Origin: Haplomitrium mnioides
Taxonomy: Eukaryota > Marchantiophyta > Haplomitriopsida > Calobryales
Reading direction: 5' to 3'
NCBI GenBank assembly: GCA_049999725.1
Contig: JBNGIS010010542.1
Location: forward strand, 1 to 38,834
DNA length: 38,834 nucleotides
Shown: one piece after another, positions 1 through 9,359 of the stretch
How the letters are laid out: each line of letters starts with the position of its first letter
How positions within the stretch are numbered: the first letter of the stretch is position 1
Notes under the pieces: generated by a model
What the model was told of the DNA's origin: nothing
Seen by the model: only the letters and a program-made list of their open reading frames with translations
Database searches by the model: none
Made by a program: the position numbers and the translations under genes

Positions 1-1380
1 TGCAAAGTTGAGTTTTGAGAGGAACTCGAAGAGGAGGAGGCAGCGAGGGAGAGAGGAGAGATTTCCAGCCAAGATTCAAGTGTGGGAGTGGACTCGTGCA
101 GGGGGATCAGCGGGGGTGGAGGTGGACTGGAGGGGCGCTGAGAATCGCTGAGCGTGGAGCTCTAGAGTCTCAGGCGATCCAGGTGGACTCGTCGCGCGAG
201 TGGACCAGCATTTGGAGGTGGATCGCCACTTGAAGTTGAGGGGGAATTCTTTCGGTCTTGAATTCGTGAGAGGCTGCCAAGGGGGGTCTTGGGGTCGTCT
301 CAGCTTCGTCTGTGCAGGANNNNNNNNNNNNNNNNNNNNNNNNNNNNNNNNNNNNNNNNNNNNNNNNNNNNNNNNNNNNNNNNNNNNNNNNNNNNNNNNN
401 NNNNNNNNNNNNNNNNNNNGAGGAGTGGCTGTGTTAGTGCCTGCGCGCTGCATAGAATATCCAGTCGAAGCTCAAGGTGGAGTGGGTGGCCAGCAGTCGA
501 GAGGACTGTCTTCCAGAGGTGGAAGTTAAAGAAATCCTCTTCCGAGCCTGAGGAAGTAAATTCAGGGCTTCTCGCGAGGGAAGTTGAAAAACTATCTGAC
601 TAGGAGTGGATGGATGAGCGATTGGTGGAGAACTGGAGTTGCTGATGGGAGCTGAAGGAGGATTGAGAGAAAAGATCAGTTCTTGAGGGGTGAAAGAAGA
701 TTGCATTGTTGGCAGGGCAGCGTGGATTGTAGTGTTGATAGTACCAATGTCTTTGTGTTTACATGTGTTGTTAGAGTTGTGTTCTGTGTGTAGCTTTGTG
801 AAGTTCTTAGTTTTAGGAGGTCTGCATTTCGTTTGTTCAATCCTGAGGACACCCTGGGCAGGGGGAGTCAGGACGAACCACATTGTAGTGTGATAATTGG
901 ATACTTGGTTCCCTTTTGTATAACAAAGTGATTGGGTCCAGTTCTGGATTCCAGAATTATATGACAAAGTGGTTCAGCAGCATTACAGTCTATTCGTGGG
1001 TGGTTTGAGGAAATGGATGTGTATGAGCAGGTGGGTTGTTGAGGCAATCGTGGGCTAGTGGCCAAGATCGTAAGGCAACCAGGGCTTCCCAAGAGACCAC
1101 TGCAGCCAAGAATCAGATGCTCTGTCCCATCGTCCCCTGTCTTCCAAGTGGCACCTTTCGACGTTAAGGCCTGAAGAAGGGGTGCGACCAGCATCTGTGG
1201 GCAGTGGTGGTTGTGCTTGGGTGTTGTTGAGTGTTGTGCAGCACTCCAGAGTTGGTAAGTGGAAGTGGGGTCCATTCGGTGCAAAGCCCCTCCCATAAAA
1301 GGTCCCGAAACACAAAGTCAGCCCTTAATTGGGGGAAACTTCGTCGTAAAAGAGTTAAGGCCCCGACCAGGGGGCTGACA
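1..1380 (+). repeat. Repeat family X, copy 1 (3' part; solo-LTR-like)
   Basis: Non-coding, purine-rich repeat whose left end is outside the window. It ends in GGGGGCTGACA at 1380 and is followed directly by methylase exon 4 of copy AC, so it is inserted in that exon. Blocks shared with the other X copies: about 503-600 matches 17842-17942 and, inverted, 19788-19890; 1268-1322 matches 18728-18783; about 100-310 matches inverted 20020-20240. The terminal TGACA pairs with the TGTCA at the other end of copy 3, which fits long-terminal-repeat chemistry. A 100-N gap lies at 320-419. No credible protein is encoded. Confidence 0.7.
320..419. other. Assembly gap (100 N)
   Basis: Run of exactly 100 N inside X copy 1; this is a scaffolding placeholder, so the true length is unknown. 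Confidence 0.99.
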
Positions 1381-1802
1381 AGGAAGCCATCATCAAAACC
1401 CTTTGAGGAATGTAGATAGATTGACCTCTATCATATTCCATGGCGATGCAGTTTTGCAAAAGCTTTAGAGCATAGACAAGGCTTGTGTCAAACCCAGAGC
1501 AAAGATCTAGGATCCAATCCTGCTCTGTTGATAAATTGTTGATGAAAAAATTATAAAGAGCCTATGACTTCTGATAAACATTAACATGAGCATCATCTCC
1601 TAGATGTTTAAGTTTTGCAAAAATTGCAAGACAACTAAAATCACTACACATAATCTGTCGAGGAAGTTTGATCGAAGAAGCAGGCTGCAAATTAAAGAGC
1701 CTCATGCTCCTCTTTCCTTCTTTAGTCCAATAGCCTACAGTCCAATATTTGTGGGTATGTGAAATTTAGGGACCACCAAAATGATGAATGTTGCTTTTGT
1801 CC
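1381..1802 (-). pseudogene. Copy AC methylase exon 4 (AdoMet motif I), cut by X copy 1
   Basis: C-terminal exon of the element's DNA methyltransferase. The acceptor is a good pyrimidine tract plus CAG just before 1802. Translation gives the HHFGG-type start, then an N.YQK stretch, then DWILDLC followed by SGFDTSLV, where paralogs have the glycine loop SGSGT. Next comes the acidic AMEYDRGQ strand end and QSIYIPQRVL. In the N6_N4_Mtase family (PF01555) this is the QKP helix, motif I and motif II, which bind S-adenosylmethionine. The loop here has lost a glycine, and a stop replaces the P of QKP. The reading frame is broken at the ASLPSD segment by X copy 1. Confidence 0.75.
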
Positions 1803-1904
1803 CTGTAAAAAGAAAAACAAACAAATCAACTATTGCAACAAAAATGCAAGAGAAGTAAAAAAAAGAGAAATAAAAAACAAACAAAAAATCAAAGAACAAC
1901 TTAC

Positions 1905-2460
1905 CATATGTCATGGTCAATTGCATAGTAGACTTCCTAAATGGCATACTCGACAATGCCAAATTGTTGTGACAAATGAATGATAACAAAAGACCAAAAG
2001 TCTGCAGTTGTAACTGCTACAAAAGATGATACCATGTCAAAAATGTCATCTTTTGAAAAGGGTTCAAAGTCATCATGCTTACATTCCTTAAGGTTGTAAT
2101 CATAAGTAATATCAACAATAGCGAAGTGAAACACTTAGGTTTCACAAGGCCCTTCAATTGTCAAGCGTTGGCCTCCCCATGGACTTGATAAAACGCCACG
2201 TTAAGACCATCGACAAAGGACATTAAATCTTTTTCCTCATCTCTCACAACTCCTTCGGTTGTGAGAGATGTAGCACTGCTTTGCTATCGTGCTTTCCACT
2301 CTTTAGCCTTTCGGTAGTGGAGAAGAAAAGCAGGAGGATATGAGACTAAGGTGGGAGGCTGGTCCTGATCTTTAGGGGCTTCTTGGACCCCTGATTTTTT
2401 TCAACCTTTCGCAACTGTTGTCAATTTTTTTGCTAGCTATTGTTTAAAAGTTTTGTCTCC
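1905..2460 (-). pseudogene. Copy AC methylase exon 3 (motif IV)
   Basis: Donor GTAAGT follows 1905 on the minus strand, at the same codon as in copy B. The most conserved part reads FAIVDITYDYNLKECKHDD, then the FSKDDIFDMVSSF helix and FWSFVIIH. Other copies read D-I-P-Y or D-F-P-Y here, the catalytic motif IV (DPPY type) of amino-methyltransferases; this copy has T for the P. The acceptor at the 5' side has become ATGG instead of CAAG, and stops and frame changes occur before the conserved core. It belongs to the same gene copy as the exons at 6627-8941. Confidence 0.75.
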
Positions 2461-2516
2461 ATGTACAAAAACAAAACAGAAAACATTATGTAGAGATAAA
2501 AAACATTTTAAGGTAG

Positions 2517-2700
2517 AGAACGACATTGACTTCCATCCATGCATGGTCATCGAAGTCCATGTGCCCATAGACTACGCAATCTAAGCATGCAAGAATAGAA
2601 AAGTCCATGCGCACATGGACATCGAAGTCTAAACGTGCAGGGACTTCGATGTTCCAACGCGCAAGGACAACTGTTACAAAGTCCACGCATGGACTTTGTT
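2517..2700. repeat. 24-bp palindrome array in methylase intron 2 (distal side of copy B)
   Basis: About seven units, most spaced 24 bp, of the type GTCCATGCGCACATGGAC plus a 6-bp spacer. The array is the 3' remainder of AC intron 2 and ends where copy B exon 2 sequence begins. Confidence 0.85.
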
Positions 2701-2704
2701 GTCC

Positions 2705-3802
2705 CAGCTCAAGGAGGGAATCAGATCCAAAGCCAGTTTAGGCTCCAACATCAAGAGCTAAAAGGCAATCCTACAAGGTGTTGCAAACTTTTCAGGAAAG
2801 GAAGCAAGTGGACCCTCAGACAAGATAAAGGAGTTTGCAATCCAGCAACGCAAAGTCCATGAAGAAACAATCACAATTAGACTAGAGAATTTGAATCTGC
2901 CTAAACCTGGAATTGACAACAAAGGTCAATTCTAGATTAGAAGGCTGAATGAAGATTTTGTTGAGCTTTTGGCATAGAGAATGCTCATAAACAAGTATGC
3001 ACATAGTTTTTTCATCATTGTTGTTGACTCGAAGTGTGGGTTAAAAGACAAGTCAGAGTTTGATATTAGAAACCCTGACAAACATCGCTACGAGATTGCA
3101 AAAGGCAATCACAGTGCTGCAACAAGGCAGCCATTAATCACAGAATATGGAGTGAAGAATCCGGCACTATTGCTCTACAATTGTTATGTCTACGTGGGTC
3201 TTACACCAATAGAGGCCGCATTTTTGCTACTGATGACAACTACAACCAGAAGTACATGCTGGAAATGACCTCCATTCAAAAGGTCGAATATTGGCATCAA
3301 AGATTTGTCAAGAGTGGGATGGTGTCATCCCAAAAATTGAAAGAGAGTTGGTGCTAGAAACCTTGGAGAAAAAGCCCAAGTCAACACTTGAGAAGATCAT
3401 AACTTCTTAGAACAACTGATTTCAGCTGGCATTCAGAAGTGGAGAGCTCTGGGATCTACAATAGAGCACTTTTGCGATGTGGGAGAAGAATACGGTCAAA
3501 GGCTAGAAGCCAAAGACCAAGGGATCTCTGAGAATGGAGGACATGAAGTGGGCACCTTGGAGGTCTCTTCAGGGTCTTCCTGACAAAGTAAAGATTTCAG
3601 TTTTGAAGCGGGTGGAAGCCAGAGAGCTTTCAATGGACAAAATGTCTCAAGAAGCAGAGAGACATAAAGTTTTAGCTGTTATAGTTAAAAGTTTTGTTCG
3701 GAGGTTTACTACAGCACTTGGAAGGAGGTAAGAGAGGAGCACCCTCTCCACACTGAGGAGTCCAAGATGGCTACTTTCTATTCAAGCATCGAGAAGCTTT
3801 TG
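2705..3802 (+). pseudogene. Copy B methylase exon 2: ParB-like domain and HTH-like region
   Basis: Translated across two internal stops (near 2935 and 2974) and a frameshift near 3210, this exon gives IRLENLNLP, then NKYAHSFFIIVVD, then YEIAKGNHSAATRQ, then NCYVYVGLTP.EARIFATDDNYNQ. That is the ParB/Srx-like pattern: strand, (E/D)GxHR-like turn, Ala-rich helix, strand, then the 'ea..la..dN' helix. Next follow EMTSIQKVEYWHQRFVKSGMV and, near 3535-3730, KWAPWRSLQGLP with an HTH-like helix pair. The donor is CTTTTG|GTAAGT at 3802/3803. The first part (linker) is truncated. The ParB assignment rests on pattern recognition; the Arg of the classical GxHR motif is Ser here. Confidence 0.7.
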
Positions 3803-3893
3803 GTAAGTTATTCTTTTTACATCACATTCATTTCTAGGGAGTTGCAGTGAGTTTATTTCAAGTTGTCCTTTGTTTTCACAAAAAAGGTTTAGG

Positions 3894-3990
3894 GTCCACG
3901 CGCGTATGGACTGTGAAGTCCCTGCTTGCAGGGATGAGAAGTCCATATGCGCATGGACTCCGAAGTCATTGCGCACTTGGAATGTGAGCA
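3894..3990. repeat. 24-bp palindrome array in copy B intron 2
   Basis: Four units at 23-26 bp spacing (for example GTCCATATGCGCATGGAC) between the exon 2 donor (3803) and the exon 3 acceptor (4066). Confidence 0.85.
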
Positions 3991-4066
3991 TGGAATTGAG
4001 TGTCCTTCTTAGACTAGCATATAATTTTTTTTATCTCTCTATAATGTTTTCTTTTTTTTGTGCAAG

Positions 4067-4621
4067 GGGACAAAACTTTCAAGCATCAGCTCGCTAAAAA
4101 TTTGACAACAGCTGCAAAAAGTCAAAAAAGATAAAGGGTCAAAAAACCCCAAAAGATCAAGACCAGCCTCCCACTCTTGTTTCCTATCCTCCAGCTTTCC
4201 TTCTTCATTAGCAAAAGGCTAGAGAGTGGAAATCAAGGTAGCAAAGCGGTGCTGCATCTCTTACAACTAAAGGAGTTGTGAGAGATGAAGACGAGGAATT
4301 TATGTCCTATGTCGATAGTCTCAACGTGGCGTTTTACCAAGTCTACGGGGAGGCCAACGCTTGACAATTGAAGGGTTTGGTGAAACCTAGGTGTTTCACT
4401 TTGGCTATTGCGGACATTCCTTACAGTTACAACCTTAAGGAATGTAAGCATGATGATTCTGAACCATTTTCAAAAGATGATATTTTTGATATGGTTTCAT
4501 CTTTTGCGGCAATTACAACATCGGATTTTTGGTCTTTTGTTATTATACACTCATCACAACAGTTTGGCATTGTTGAGAATGCCCTTTTGGAAGTTTGTTG
4601 TGCAATCGACCACGACATATG
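4067..4621 (+). pseudogene. Copy B methylase exon 3 (motif IV, DIPY)
   Basis: Begins after TGCAAG with a GDK.FK..LAK.LTTA segment, then a poorly conserved Ser/Pro-rich stretch with frame breaks. From about 4290 an open stretch reads MSYVDSLNVAFYQVYGEANA, one stop, QLKGLVKPRCFTLAIADIPY and SYNLKECKHDDSEPF, ending at ATATG|GTAAGT. D-I-P-Y is motif IV, the amino-group catalytic site of N6-adenine/N4-cytosine methyltransferases. An initial Asp is commoner in N6-adenine enzymes than the SPP(W/Y) of N4-cytosine enzymes, so base specificity is only hinted at. Because motif IV precedes motif I, the order is that of beta-class enzymes. Confidence 0.75.
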
Positions 4622-4719
4622 GTAAGTTGTTCTTTGATTTTTTTAGTTTTTAATTTCTCTTTTTTACTTTTCCTACACTTTGGTTACAATGTTTGATTTG
4701 TTTATTTTTCTTTTTACAC

Positions 4720-5327
4720 AAACAAGAGCAACATTCATCATTTTGGTGATCTCAAAATTGCACATGCCCACAAATGTTAGACTGTGGGCTACTGGACGAA
4801 AGAAGGGAAGAGGAGCATGAGGCTTTTTAATTTGCAACCGGCTCCTGCGAATGGACTTCCTCGGCAAATTTTATGTAGTGTTTTTAGTTGTTTTGCGGTT
4901 TCTACCAAACTTAAGATGATGTCATGTCAATGTTTATCAAAAGCCGCATGCGCTTTACAATTTTTTCATCGACCATTTGTCAACACAATAGGATTGGATC
5001 TTAGATCTTTGCTTTGGGTCGGGCACATGCATTGTTTGTGCTTTAAAGCTGATGTAAAACTACATCGCAGTGGAATATGATAGACATCAGTCTATCTACA
5101 TTCCTGAGAGGGTTTTGGAGATGGCTTCCTTGCCATCCGATGTGACTAAGTCATTGAGAGTTTATGCATACCACAAAGAACCTGTTCCTTCTGGTACTTC
5201 AGGTGCTATTGGTGATTCTGTCATAATATCTGGGATTGGAAAGTCTCAATAAGACTCTCTAGCAGCTGCAGATGCTCAGCCTTTGAATTTAGATGAGATA
5301 ATTCTTTATGAAGAGGATAGAGCCTGA
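4720..5327 (+). pseudogene. Copy B methylase exon 4 (motif I, GSGT) to stop codon
   Basis: The acceptor expected at CAG has become CAC just before 4720. The exon encodes NIHHFG, a WTKEGKRSMRLFNLQP stretch, then (frame shifted near 4915) N.YQKP, FFIDHLSTQQDWILDLC and FGSGTCIVCALKL. After one stop it continues NYIAVEYDRHQSIYIPERVLEM, the end of an AdoMet fold. The tail is acidic (LNLDEI..EED) and stops at TGA 5325-5327. PF01555 enzymes end in the same order: QKP helix, D-x-F/C-x-GSGT, then an acidic strand end. B keeps the GSGT that is mutated in the other copies. Confidence 0.8.
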
Positions 5328-5484
5328 TCATCTATTTGAACAAATTGTTTTATTAATAAACTATTTTTTGTACAAAGTTTTATTTTGTTGCACTCTCAAT
5401 CTATTTCAAGTCTTTTCATCACAATTCAATTTGGTGCGTCTAAGAATGGTTTGGAGTCAGTTGCTAATCTAAGTATGGTTTGGA

Positions 5485-5925
5485 GTCCCTGTGCACATGG
5501 GCTTGGAGTCCATATGCACATGAACTCTTGCAATCTTTGGCCACTCAAGCTTTACATTCTTGTTTAGAGTCTATGTACACATAAGCTTTCTAGTTTTCGT
5601 TTGGAGTCTATACGCGCATGAGCTTTAAGGTTCTTATTTAGAGTCCATGCACATATAACCCAAAGGGTTCTCGTTCAAAGTCTATGCGTGCATAGGCTTT
5701 AGGGTTTTTATTTAGAGTCTTGGTACGCCTAAGCTTTAGGGTTCTAGTTCAAATTCCATACGTGCATAGCTTTATTTTTCTTGTTTAGAGTCTAAGCACA
5801 CATAGACTTTAGGATTCTAGTTCGAAGTCTATGTATGCATAGGCTTTAGGGTTCTAGTTTGGAGTCTATGCTTGCATAAGATTTAACAACTATGATGCTC
5901 AAAGTCTGGTTCAAAGTCTGTACTT
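5485..5925. repeat. 37-bp-period palindrome array downstream of copy B methylase
   Basis: Units begin with GTCT/GTCC at 5569, 5606, 5643, 5680, 5717, 5754, 5790, 5827 and 5864. The spacing is 37 bp with one 36. Each has a palindromic core such as CTATGCGTGCATAG followed by a GCTTTAGGGTTCT spacer. It lies between the stop codon and the right terminus, in the probable 3' UTR or flank. Confidence 0.9.
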
Positions 5926-6222
5926 GACTAGACATCCACATTTGCATATAGTTTTTTTCATAAAAAGATATATGTTTAATTTAATTTTTGATGAATTTAG
6001 TGTATTCACAATAGTGTGAGGTTTTAATAAAATATTTCAATAACCAAATGCTTGTTTTCTAAGGTGTTTTCTATAAAGAAATTTTTAAAATATAATGTAA
6101 AATACGCAATTTGTATTTCTAAAAAACTATTTTCTTTACAAAAAAATGATCACAAACGTAAAATTGATGTTTTTCAATACCAAATCACAAAAAATAATAT
6201 TTTCAACTACCAAGTGAAACAA

Positions 6223-6260
6223 GAACTCAGTAGTGGTTCCTGGTTCAAAGTAGCGGTTGT
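6223..6260 (+). repeat. Right terminus of copy B (terminal inverted repeat)
   Basis: CTCAGTAGTGGTTCCTGG is followed by GGTTCAAAGTAGCGG. The same sequence closes copies KE (29390-29425), DF (31765-31799) and G (32469-32505), after which flanks diverge. Its inverse is at 32792-32816. Inside it the decamer AGTAGYGGTT occurs twice. Confidence 0.75.
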
Positions 6261-6261
6261 T

Positions 6262-6545
6262 CTTCGTTCGTGCACGTATGGAGTTTGATGTCTAAGAGGC
6301 TTAGACTTCAAAGTCCATGCTCGTCCATTCGCACATGGATATCATAGTCTTTGGGCGCAAGGACTTTACAGCCTAGGCTTGCATATATATACTTCACAGT
6401 CTCCGAGTGCAAGGACTTCACAATTCATGCGAGCTTGGACATTGAAGTCCACGAGTGCCTAGAATTGAAAGTCCACACGTACATAGAATTTAAAGTCCAT
6501 GTGCGTATGGACTATCAAGTCCATGCACGAATGGACTCAAAATCT
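6262..6545. repeat. 24-bp palindrome array, proximal side of AC methylase intron 2
   Basis: About eleven units mostly 24 bp apart (for example GTCCATGTGCGTATGGAC), abutting the right terminus of copy B and ending near the exon 2 donor at 6626. Confidence 0.9.
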
Positions 6546-6626
6546 ATTTTATTATAACAAAGATAATTTACCCTAAATTCACCACAACTCCAAAGAAATG
6601 AATGTACAATGAAAAAACAAACTTAC

Positions 6627-8100
6627 CAAAAGCTTCTCAAAACTAGAGTAGAATGCAGCTATCTTGGACTCCTCCGTGTAGAGAAGTACTCCTCTCTTGC
6701 TTCCTCCCAATTGCTACAACAAACTTCAGAGCAAAAATTTTTCGCCATCACTGCCAAAAAATTATGTCTTTCTGCCTCCCGAGATATTTCATCCAATGAA
6801 AGCTCTCCAACTTCCACACATTTCAGAACTGAAATTTTGACCTCGTCGGGAAGACCTTGAAAGGAACTCCAAGGTGTCCACTTCATGTCTTCCATTATGA
6901 GAGATCCATTGGCTTTCGGCTTCTTGCCCTTCATTGTAGTTTTCTCCCACATTGAAAATATGTTCTATTGTAGATCTCAGAGCTCACCACTTTGAAATGC
7001 AAGCTTGAACTAGTTGTCTTGAGAAGTGACTATCTTCTCAAGTGCTGACTTAGGCTTGATCTCCAAGGTCTCTAGCACTAACTCTCTTTTTAATTTATGG
7101 GATGACACCATCCCACTCTCCACAAACCTTTGATGCCAATATTCATCCTTCTAAATTGAGGTCATTTCCAACTTGTGTCTTTGGTCGTAGTTGTCATTAG
7201 TTGCAAAAATACGGGCCTCTGTTGGTGTAAAGCCCACGTACACATAGCAGTTGTAGAGTGAAAGCATTAGATTCTTTGCTCTGTATTTTGTAATAAGAAG
7301 TTGCTTTGACGCAACACTATGATTGCCTGTTGCAATCTTGTAGCAATACTTGTCGTCAAGGTTTTTAATATAGATTTCTGACTTATCCTTCAACCCGCAC
7401 TTCAGGTCAACAACAACAATAAAAAAATTATGCATGTATTTGTTTGTGAGCATTCTCTATGCCAGAAGCTCAATGAAATCTTCATTCTGCCTTCTATTCT
7501 AGAAAGGCCCCAAATTGTCTATTCCAAGTTTTGGCAGATTCAAGTTTTCCAACGTAATAGTAATTGTTTCTTCACGGACTCTACATCCATGGATTGCAGA
7601 CTCCCTCATTTTGTTTTTATCTTCCTCATACATTGTCTGAGGGTCCACTTGCTCATTTTCTTAGAATGTTTACAACCCCTTGTGTAGTTGCCTTTTCACT
7701 CTTGACGTTGGAGCTCGAACTGGCTCCGTCTTTGTTTCTTGCCCTGAGCTACTTGGCGTTTAGGAAAAAAAAGGCAACAGAAGACAACCTTGCTGGAGAT
7801 TTGGAGGAGGCTGGCTCCTCCTCAATAACTGGAGCTGGAACATGCTTTTTCTTTTGAACCACATGTTTCTTCTTTTTAAGAGCCTCAGCTGGCTCCACCT
7901 CCTTTCTCTTTTTTTTGAGCAGAAGGGCTTGCAACGTGAATTAAAAATGTAGCCACACTCGGATGTGGCACTAGATGTTGAGTATATAGGCTCTCCTTGG
8001 GCTTCAAAAGTTTAATATTGATAGCTCACTTTATGAAATCTCGTTCAACGCACTTCGCTTCTTTGCAACCATTGACAAAATCCGCCAAAAATTGAGTAAA
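6627..8100 (-). pseudogene. Copy AC methylase exon 2: Lys-rich linker, ParB-like domain, HTH-like region
   Basis: This is the longest uninterrupted exon 2 (1474 bp). In order on the minus strand: FTQFLADFVNGCKEAKCVERDFIK; a lysine-rich linker (KKKRKEVEPAEALKKKK, near 7850-7930), probably a nuclear localisation signal; a low-similarity acidic/Ser stretch; and IKNLDDKYCYKIATGNHSVA and NCYVYVGFTPTEARIFATND (7151-7453), the ParB-like core. Then MEDMKWTPWSSFQGLP and DEVKISVLKCVEVGELSLDE (6659-6952), similar to the helical part after a ParB catalytic fold. The donor is TTTTG|GTAAGT. The acceptor CAG|TTCACTC of paralogs is CAA|TTTACTC here, so intron 1 could not splice normally. Several stops interrupt the frame. 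Confidence 0.75.
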
Positions 8101-8167
8101 TTGGAAACAAAACAAAAAATGATCAAACACAAGTACAAATATTAAGTGTAAAAACAAAGACAATGCA

Positions 8168-8581
8168 GTCCATGCGCGCATGGAATAGAAAGTCCATGCG
8201 TTCCTAGACCTTGGAGTCCAAGTACGTAAGTACCTGGAAGTCCATGCACGCATAGACCTGATAGTCCAAGCAAGCTTGGACCTAGAAGTCCATGTGCCAT
8301 GGACTTGAGAGTCCTTGCACATAAGGAGCTAGAAGTCCATGTGCGCATGGACCAAAGAGTCTTTGCACGAGTGGACCAGGGACTCCATGCGCACATAGAC
8401 CAGCGAGTCCCTGTGCGCATGGATTCGGGAGTCCATGCGCATAAGGACCTGATAGACCATACGCGTATGGACTCTGGAGTCTATTCGTGCCTTGACCAGG
8501 GAGTCCATAAGTGCCTAGACTCGGGAGTCCATGGGCGCATGGACTTGGGAGTCCATGCACACAAGGACCTAGGAGTCCTAC
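8168..8581. repeat. 24-bp palindrome array filling AC methylase intron 1 (17-18 units)
   Basis: GTCC/GTCT starts recur every 24 bp (8168, 8192, 8216, 8240, 8264 and onward) up to the exon 1 donor. The unit is an 18-bp palindrome of type GTCCATGCGCGCATGGAC plus a 6-bp spacer. Because 24 is a multiple of three, both strands stay open and read as 8-residue repeats (GVHARMDL-like, or SPCAHGLP-like on the minus strand). The location between a good donor and the exon 2 border says this is intron, not protein. Confidence 0.92.
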
Positions 8582-8941
8582 CTTGCCATCTTCCTTTGCT
8601 GTCTGAAGATGCTTGACAAAATAATCCCTCTCCTTCATCTTGGAAAAAGCAAATCGTTTATGATTTGCCTTGTGCAGGGTAGTCGCATCTCGTGATTGCA
8701 CAAGCAGCCCAATGTTGGCTTGTTGGCTATCTCTAATCATCATGATTTGGACAACAATACCGAGGTTGAATTTCTCACCTTCCCCAACAAAAAGACAAAG
8801 TTGTTGATGAGGGTCTTTCAAGGAACCACAATTAACCAACCAATTCTAGTTTAGTTTTTCAAGCTTGAGAGCCTTGATGACATCCAAATACCTATAAGGC
8901 TTTGGTTGAGCAGGTCTGGAAACATTTCCTTGAGATGCCAT
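8582..8941 (-). pseudogene. Copy AC methylase exon 1 (unrecognised N-terminal domain)
   Basis: Starts at ATG 8941 (MASQGNVSRPAQPKPYRYLD) and ends at AAG|GTAGGA, giving 120 codons. DF exon 1 (23201-23560) is also exactly 360 bp and aligns without gaps, which supports both borders. The body reads NWLVNCGSLKDPHQQLCLFV, GEGEKFNLGIVVQIMMIRDS and NHKRFAFSKMKERDYFVKHL. I do not recognise the fold; alternating hydrophobic strands followed by a basic helix suggest a small beta-rich domain. One stop lies after KLEKLN, where the other copy reads KLDHEW. The transposase gene starts 419 bp away on the opposite strand. Confidence 0.7.
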
Positions 8942-9359
8942 TTTCCAAAAAGTAAAAACGGGTAGAGTTAGAGGTGAAAAATCTAATGAACAAAAGTTCA
9001 CAAAACTTGAACGGTTGGAAAAGGCAAAATAGCAAGTAAATGAAAAAACAATGATGATAAGAAAACAAAAACTAGAAAGTGAACNNNNNNNNNNNNNNNN
9101 NNNNNNNNNNNNNNNNNNNNNNNNNNNNNNNNNNNNNNNNNNNNNNNNNNNNNNNNNNNNNNNNNNNNNNNNNNNNNNNNNNNNATCTCTCATTTTCATC
9201 TTTCTAATTTCTTTTTTTCATTTTCTTCACAAACAATTCCCAATTTTGTCATTTTGCAGAAATTTCTTAAAAAACACATATTTTAGGTGAGTTGTAAGAG
9301 ATTCATAATATTTGTTAAAATATTTTCTTCAAATAGTTGATTTTTAGTTAGCCTTTTTA
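8942..9359. promoter_or_regulatory. Shared divergent promoter of element AC (with 100-N gap)
   Basis: Lies between the methylase ATG (minus) and the transposase ATG (plus). The gap 9085-9184 replaces the central part, which is intact in copy I (38430-38834). There it contains a TATA box and an imperfect hairpin. The flanks here match copy I on both sides of the gap. Confidence 0.65.

Larger units (their letters stand above)
2701..6260 (+). mobile_element. Copy B: 5'-truncated methylase half of the element, nested in AC intron 2
   Basis: A plus-strand copy starting in mid exon 2 and running through exon 4, the 37-bp array and the right terminus GGTTCAAAGTAGCGG (6242-6256). Palindrome arrays of the opposite-strand copy AC lie on both sides (2517-2700 and 6262-6545), so B sits inside AC intron 2. 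Its transposase and exon 1 are missing. The left boundary near 2701 falls in a palindrome unit, so it may be a recombination rather than an insertion junction. Confidence 0.65.

Noticed and set aside
434-967. 177-codon minus-strand frame across the edge of the first N gap
   Set aside because: Low-complexity, antisense to repeat X, absent as a frame in the other X copies.
1-1380. Host gene exon suggested by several open frames and GC-richer sequence
   Set aside because: The same blocks recur at 17842-18839 and inverted at 19788-20240, so it is a dispersed repeat.
8168-8581. CRISPR-like array (regular spacing)
   Set aside because: There is no invariant repeat with unique spacers: the repeat itself is a degenerate palindrome and the spacer is 6 bp, in a plant genome, inside an intron.
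8299-8616. Plus-strand frame with GVHARMDL-like repeats
   Set aside because: Other strand of the same palindrome array; a palindrome keeps both strands open, so no coding evidence.
8282-8839. A 185-codon minus-strand frame with 8-residue repeats (SPCAHGLP-like), resembling a repeat protein
   Set aside because: The repeats are intron 1 palindromes (24 bp, divisible by three). The real exon ends at AAG|GTAGGA at 8582, and the homologous DF copy shows a normal donor and acceptor around such an array.
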